Below are positions 58,513 to 64,000 of a stretch of DNA of 64,000 nt, piece after piece. The translations under genes and the position numbers were made by a program. The notes under the pieces are model-generated. The model was given only the letters and a program-made list of their open reading frames with translations, made no database searches and was not told where the DNA came from. The stretch comes from Pleurotus djamor (Eukaryota; Basidiomycota; Agaricomycetes; Agaricales; Pleurotaceae): NCBI GenBank assembly GCA_029747585.1, contig JAPEVF010000158.1, positions 22,493 through 86,492 on the forward strand. Reading direction: 5' to 3'. Within the stretch, counting starts at the first letter, position 1. Every line of letters starts with the position of its first letter.

Positions 58513-59520
58513 GGTTGATGGTTGTGGTTATGAAGTAAGGTGTTTGTTGAATTTGGTATCGCAGGAGGAAGTGGGAGGCGTGCTGCGCGCCAAGTCTAGT
58601 GACAGTGACAGAGTAATGGGGAGATGTGAGAGAATAAAGGGCGTCAAAGAGAAGTCGTTAGGCTGTGAGTCGGAGGACGATATAAGTGGAATGAATGAAG
58701 AAGTGGAATAATAATGACAGAAAATCGGTGACCGTGCTCTCCAGCCGCCTCGAGGCACTGGCAGATTTCAACCATGCACAAACATCCATCAATATCTCCG
58801 AACTGCCATATCGGGAACCACAAACACAAAAGCGCCCTCGTCTACAATTTTGCTTCTGGATGGCTGTCATTACCCACCGATCTCACTTTGATGCAGATGT
58901 ACCCGCTTGAACTTGGTTGGCCATGGTGGATCGACACGTCCAAAATTTCTGATGAATAAAAAACCCTTCCGGCTTATCCTCTCGTATCTCTCGGTCATAT
59001 TTATTGGTCATTCGTCGTTGCGCCAGGCTTCAATAGTGGTATCATGCAAAGCAAAAGAAGTACTTCTTCGCCACCTTTGCACCACCTAGATCCTAAACCC
59101 ATCTCCCCAATATCTGATCCTGGTCATGCATCCTTGGGCAATAACTACGGCTGACTTGCCGTCACGCACCGTATGTATGTATCGGTTTCCGAAGGACNGA
59201 GAGAGGGGGGGGAGCATCCTGCATTGCCTTGTAGCCTTCCGCCGTCGCCGCCCATCGACTCGGTTGTTCTTGTCCGATCCGACAAGGCAGGAGCTCAGAA
59301 CGGATGAAGGGCTATATTCGATGGCCTCCGAAAAGAATTCAAGCTCAAGTCCGGAGATGCACGCTAAGCATGGCCAGTCGGGAACGATTCTAACGGCGGA
59401 AATTGACCACTCCTATACACCTCCTAAAGCGGCAACGATGTCTATTGATTTCTCTGGGGTCTTTCCTCCGTCAACGCGTCAGCACTCTACAGCAATATGG
59501 GCTAGGAGCCGCGGTTGCTG
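58513..59520. other. Intergenic region
   Basis: No gene supported. The plus strand has short overlapping frames without any domain. The N at 59198 lies in a G-rich run. Confidence 0.5.
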
Positions 59521-59530
59521 GGCTATATAA
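59521..59530 (+). promoter_or_regulatory. TATA box of small secreted protein gene
   Basis: GCTATATAAACC-type box (TATATAAA at about 59523-59530), about 95 bp before the ATG at 59623. Confidence 0.5.
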
Positions 59531-59622
59531 ACCCCAGTGACATACCTGGTTGGTTCAGCAGTCTCAACTCGACTTCAGCTAAACACTCCCATTCCTACCT
59601 CACTTTGGCCTCACTTCGAAAT

Positions 59623-59958
59623 ATGTTCTTCAAAAGCTGTCTCATCGCTACCCTCGGAGTATACTCTGCGTCTGCACTCACACTTCACTACCCCCGACAA
59701 GCCACTTCGTCTGAGATCCACCCCAATGGTAACAAAGCGAAGTGTCTCGATTACCTTGCTTGCAAGGTCCCCCCCTACCCAAAAAACCCATATATAGTAC
59801 GTGTGGGAACTGTCTTCGGTTCTAATATTCTTAATCTCCGTGTCACGCGCTCTTCCCCCTCTCTGTCCCTTCAGTGTCCTCTCCCTTTTCGTGGGCTGAC
59901 TTGCAAATTCAACTCCCAACAACAGTGGATGCGCAACGCCCTGTGCTTGACCGGTTGA
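59623..59958 (+). CDS. Truncated secreted ricin-B-lectin-like protein
   Basis: The ATG at 59623 opens a signal peptide (MFFKSCLIATLGVYSASALT). The next residues, SSEIHPNGNKAKCLD, match the start of fungal ricin-type beta-trefoil lectin domains (family pattern IHPNGN.AKCLD), and QQQW near the end resembles the Q-x-W motif. The domain is far too short for a full trefoil. Read through, it gives 111 aa. A GTACGT...CTTCAG intron at 59797-59874 is exactly 78 bp with no stop, so a spliced 85-aa form is equally possible. It is probably a decayed or minimised lectin rather than a working one. Confidence 0.5.
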   Translation: MFFKSCLIATLGVYSASALTLHYPRQATSSEIHPNGNKAKCLDYLACKVPPYPKNPYIVRVGTVFGSNILNLRVTRSSPSLSLQCPLPFRGLTCKFNSQQQWMRNALCLTG

Positions 59959-61530
59959 CAATGAATTAAAGACTGGTCGTCCAACAACCCGCTTCTCCTG
60001 AGTCGACGCGCCAGACAACCAAACCGAGTAGGAATCTGCAGGGGTGACTGCTCTGACAACGAGTGATGATAAGGCATTGAATGGCCTATTCAAGGGAGGG
60101 TGTCAAGCGGAAGAACCTCCGAGTCATCGCAGGTGTGCGGTTAACCAGCGGCAGCATAGCTAACGAGCTAAATTTGTGTGACACCACTCTGGCTATTCGG
60201 AATACGCTGGCCACGCAATTGGCAAACAAATTCTGACGAGGTTTACCTGTACATCGCTCAGTTTGACTGCGGGTATTTGTGAATATAAAAAGGAAGTCCG
60301 TCAACATGGCGATGTTTTGGATGTCATCATGAAAGACCTCAGTGCTCACAACTCACGAGTCCCTCATGTGTAGATGATGCCGCTAGGTTATTATATTATT
60401 GGCCGTCAGTATTACAGCGGTTTTCATCAATATACTGAAAACANTTTTTCGAAAAATCTCCAGCGCAAATGGGGATCGTATGGGGCCGTCGCAAGCAAGG
60501 TACCCTAAGCGCCAACGGCGGTCGCTAGTGTTATATGATATATCAAATCGCGTGTACATAACCCGGTCGAAGTTGCAGCTTGCTGTTCTTCTCAGACCCG
60601 TCCACGGTTCGAGTCTCGAGGTCATGATCGCTCGGGGACAATTGCGTACGAATTTACAATTCACAATTCACAGGAGATTTACACCCTCGGTTGCTCGGGA
60701 GGATGTACTACTTATGATCAATGATTAAATGAAGGGTACCTTCTTTTCTTGTCAAATGCGAATTCCGACATGACATTTACATTTACAGCACAAACCACGG
60801 AAATAATGTTAACCCAAGGATGGGAATTCGGACGAGAATAGCTCGAGGATGGGTTACTAGTGCATATTCCATTATGCAATTACCCAGCGTCGTGGTCAAG
60901 TAGGCTCGTGACCGGACACCACTGTGTTGTGTGGTCCGTCCACGGTTTCGTGGACAGGCTGTCTACCGGTCAGCAGACCAACAATTGGGAATTTGGGATA
61001 TCGTGGTACATGAGGCCTAGGACGCCCGAGGTGTGAGTTCGACGTCAATGTTCAAAGCAATCCCACACCGTATATCACCCATCACCGGTACTCGTAACTC
61101 ATCACTTCCAAAGATCCAATAATTATCAGCGTTCATACTAGTCCGCATTGGCTTAATATTGCTCCGAACGAACGGCGCGTTGGTAATTCCGGTCTCATCG
61201 TCTGTATCAATGGGAAAGTACTTACGGGCATGAAAGCCCCTTGGACGCGCCTTTGTTACCATTAGGAGTCACAGGCGCCGCCGGTGGGTACTCTAGATGT
61301 GGGCTCCATCATCCATGGTGCGAAGTGCATGGCCTTTCGTCATCCCTTTGCATCGGCATGATGTCTACCACCCTTTAAGCGCGTGCTGCTGAGCCACTAG
61401 CCTCCTTCTTCCGCTCATCGCGCCAGAGTTATAACGCGCTAACGGACTACTCGAACTTCTAGCATCCCGAGTACTCCCAAGTCCAACTAACCCTTCACAT
61501 TTCCATTTCCCTCTCTCTCTACACTGAAAA
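59959..61530. other. Intergenic region
   Basis: No gene supported. Two adjacent hairpins enclosed by a longer stem lie at 60909-60972 (listed separately). The N at 60444 flanks a T run. Confidence 0.5.
60909..60972. other. Nested inverted-repeat structure
   Basis: Outer arms TGACCGG (60909-60915) and CCGGTCA (60966-60972) enclose a hairpin ACCAC/GTGGT (60917-60921 with 60931-60935) and a hairpin GTCCACG-GTTT-CGTGGAC (about 60938-60955). The whole could fold as a three-way junction. No gene family is assigned. Confidence 0.35.
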
Positions 61531-62137
61531 ATGCATTGCCTGCACTACATCAGCGCTCTCCTCCTTGGTTCTCTGTTTGTCGGAACAGCCCTCGCACAAA
61601 GTGCATTGATCGGGTATCCTCTCCCAGGTGATACAATAAGCGCAGGATCCAACATAACCATCGAAGTCGACAGACCCGTACGTCTCCTTCCTCATAATCC
61701 TACTCCTACTCACCCTCACCTCAACCACTCAACTCAAACAGAACTCCCTAACCGGCTCCACAGAAGTCGGCATCTCCCTCTCCCTCCAATCCTGTCCACC
61801 TGAACGAGGATGCATCGCCTCAACAGACCTCCTCGGTCCAACCCTCTATGCCGGCTCCTTCCACCCCGACTTCAGCGTCAGCGCACCGGGTAAACCCCCA
61901 CATCAGAATTTCACGGTTACCATCCCGAGTTCGTTCGTAAAGGGCACGGCGTTGTTGAGTTTGTGTCATTTTAGCTTGGTTGGGGTGAGTTTCTCTTTCT
62001 CTCGTTGTATTTTCTTTTCTTTTCTTTAATCTCTACTCTATGGGAGATGGGAGATGGATGCTGATGGTTTGTGGATATTATAGGCTGGTCCGTTCCCGTT
62101 GTTCGAGACGAGGAATGTCACGCTGAATGTCGTTTGA
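61531..62137 (+). CDS. Small secreted protein, agaricomycete family
   Basis: Three exons (61531-61677, 61742-61984, 62084-62137) give 147 aa. A clear signal peptide (MHCLHYISALLLGSLFVGTALA) precedes QSALIGYPLPGDTISAGSNITIEVDRP, a beta-rich body with SLQSCPPERGC, then PHQNFTVTIPSSF and the conserved end HFSLVGAGPFPLFETRNVTL. The layout (signal peptide, IG.P..G..V..GS...VE beta strand, PHQNFTVT, SLVGAGP) is that of a common mushroom secreted-protein family of unknown function. Two cysteines in the body could form a disulfide, and NFT and NVT are possible N-glycosylation sites. Confidence 0.8.
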
Positions 62138-64000
62138 GAAACGGGTAGCGCGAGGACAATGGACTTTCATAGCGTAAACCAAGGCTTAACTATTCGATGG
62201 ACTGTGCGGACTCTAAACTCTGCTACTACGTACATACGTACATAGCAAACGGACGATCCTTCACATTCGAACACGTCAAAGACCATTTAATTGTGACGAC
62301 TAGGAGTCACCCCTTAATTACTTATAGGTATCCCTGACGCTCGCGCCGTCCTCGATCCACGAATGAAAGTGTAGGTTAAGCCCTCCTGAACTCACTCATG
62401 TACTCTAGAATACCGTCTATTCTCCCCCCACACTCAGTCCCAGGCTCCAGCTGACCCCATCTCAACCGAGCTCCGATGACCCGATGACCCAGTTACCCAC
62501 AACACCAACACCGACGTTGACATTTGCGAGGAAGGGACGTCGAGGAGGGTATACCTACTTACCTAGAGAGTATAGAGTATAGCGCATCGGTGGCGGCGGG
62601 TTTTGAGAGCCAGAAATTGATCATACGTCGCGGGTCAGAGATAAATCGTCTCTCCTCCTTCCCCCGATCCCAGAACAGAAACGGCCGCATCGGAGACTCA
62701 CAATTAGCCATTCTGGATACACACAAGAGCTTACGGAGGGAAGAAGCTGCTGAGGCTATAGTCGTCTATGTTGATTATGATGATGAGGAAGACAAGGTAG
62801 ATAAATCTTCGTAGCTCCCCCCAGCATCTTCAGCTTTTCGTTAAACACTCCGACTAAAAGGAGTCAGCGAGGAGTCACTCCTTAACCACCCCTGACCCTT
62901 CCCTCCAAGGCTCCAACCCACCTGACATCCCGTATGCACGGAAGCACCTCCCTCTCTTCGTTTCCGGTCTTTGATCCCGCCCGACCCTTTAGCTTCGCGC
63001 GCCCCCGCTAGAAGTTTAGTTGAATCTGAATGAAGGTTTCCTTCTTCTCTTCTCAGACGAAAGGTGAAGCGAGAGTAAGATGATTCCATTCCCATTCCCA
63101 AGTTCTCATTCCGCGTTCTGCATTCCAAGCAAGCTATTCTCATCTCACGGTCTTTGAAGGCAATGTAGCTAGTGCGTCGGCGCCGGGTGTAAATCTGGGT
63201 CCTGGTATTGTATCATTTTATGATACACTAGAGACTCGAAAGTCTGGGTATTCTAGTCGATATCTCTAAACCACAAACCATCAATCGTGTGAGCGTAATC
63301 GATACAAAGAGCCGGCAGTGTGCTCGGCGAGGGGAGGAGAGGGCAGGGGGAGTGGGAGAGAGGGCGACGGGCGACGGGGCAAAACAAGTATGACAGAAGG
63401 CCGTAACGACCGAATGCAGTCCAGAAGCACACTAGTAAGGCAAGTTAGCGTTGTTGCTTGACTTGTGGAACGTTCAACGGGCGGGCGGTGTAGAAGGGGG
63501 AAGTTGAGAGGGCGCTTGCGATTGCAATGACTCTGAGCATCAGTGAGAGGGGACTTGGATGGGTTGCGGTTACCTAGAAACGGTTGTAAGAGGGCATGGT
63601 CATAGCGCACTAAGCAACGCGAGTGTTTTGAGTACTGACATCATGGTCGCTTGCTGCTAGACGGTACTCTGTGCATAATGTCAGTATGTTCGTTTGGCGT
63701 ACTCTATGCAGAGAGAAAGTGAGAGGCATTTTCCGGCGATCAAGGGTTACGTAATCAAGTTGCCGCCCCCTGAGAGGGACAGGGTGACAGGTCGCACGGG
63801 GAATGAATATTTTGGATGTTTAATTGAGCATTTGACGGGTTCACGGTGATGGGTCTGATGGATATTGGTGGCGATGCGGGTGTAAGGAAGGGCAAGACGT
63901 CAGATCGCCTGATGCAATGGCATGGATGTGGGTTGGGTGTACAGGGATAAGTGTGGGTGGTCACTGGTGATGGTTGCGCTCTGAGCCCGAAGGCATGATG
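62138..64000. other. Intergenic region to window end
   Basis: No gene supported. Both strands have only short, compositionally biased frames. The window end may cut into regulatory sequence of a gene beyond it. Confidence 0.45.

Noticed and set aside
60600..60625. GGTTCGAGTC, resembling a tRNA T-loop
   Set aside because: No pairing T-stem, acceptor stem, D-arm or anticodon arm could be found around it.
1..64000. CRISPR arrays, bacterial operons, riboswitches
   Set aside because: No regularly spaced repeats were seen, and the gene structure is eukaryotic throughout.

Overview
The window looks like nuclear DNA of an agaricomycete (mushroom-forming) basidiomycete. Genes are split by short 45-80 bp GT-AG introns, TATA boxes lie about 40-75 bp upstream of start codons, and the families seen are typical of mushrooms: expanded lipoxygenases, F-box proteins, a lineage-expanded seven-helix membrane protein family and small secreted proteins. 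No RNA gene, CRISPR array or complete transposon was found. The sequence has single Ns, several at the edge of homopolymer runs where they break otherwise intact reading frames, and a poor stretch with many Ns at about 54.1-56.3 kb.

Layout. 1-3.6 kb: no supported gene. 3.6-5.1 kb: a bZIP factor of the HAC1/XBP1 unfolded-protein-response type. It has one normal intron and, I propose, a 38-nt Ire1-type unconventional intron that switches the C-terminal frame. 6.7-13.7 kb: four tandem paralogues of a seven-helix membrane protein with duplicated promoters and varying decay. 13.9-45.4 kb: seven full-length lipoxygenase genes (lox1-lox7 here) and two C-terminal relics, interrupted by an F-box gene (23.4 kb), a solo copia-type gag gene (31.2 kb), an Artemis/SNM1-like nuclease (35.3 kb) and a long disordered protein (38.9 kb). 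46.6-54.1 kb: a second F-box gene, the mRNA 3'-end endonuclease YSH1/CPSF73, a divergent 80-residue protein and a third F-box-like gene. 54.9-58.5 kb: a large, mostly disordered protein with a folded C-terminal domain. 59.6-62.1 kb: two small secreted proteins, one a truncated ricin-B-lectin-like peptide. 62.1-64 kb: nothing supported.

How the genes relate. The lipoxygenase array is the dominant feature. It holds three subfamilies: lox1-3 on the minus strand; lox4, lox5 and lox7 on the plus strand; and lox6, divergent, on the minus strand. All keep the iron-binding histidines and asparagine, all share one phase-2 intron at an equivalent place, and all have the Ala stereocontrol residue expected of S-lipoxygenases. 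They would oxygenate linoleic acid in oxylipin and mushroom-aroma metabolism. The seven-helix array directly abuts lox1; a link to oxylipin sensing is only a hypothesis. HAC1, YSH1 and the Artemis-like gene are single-copy housekeeping genes.
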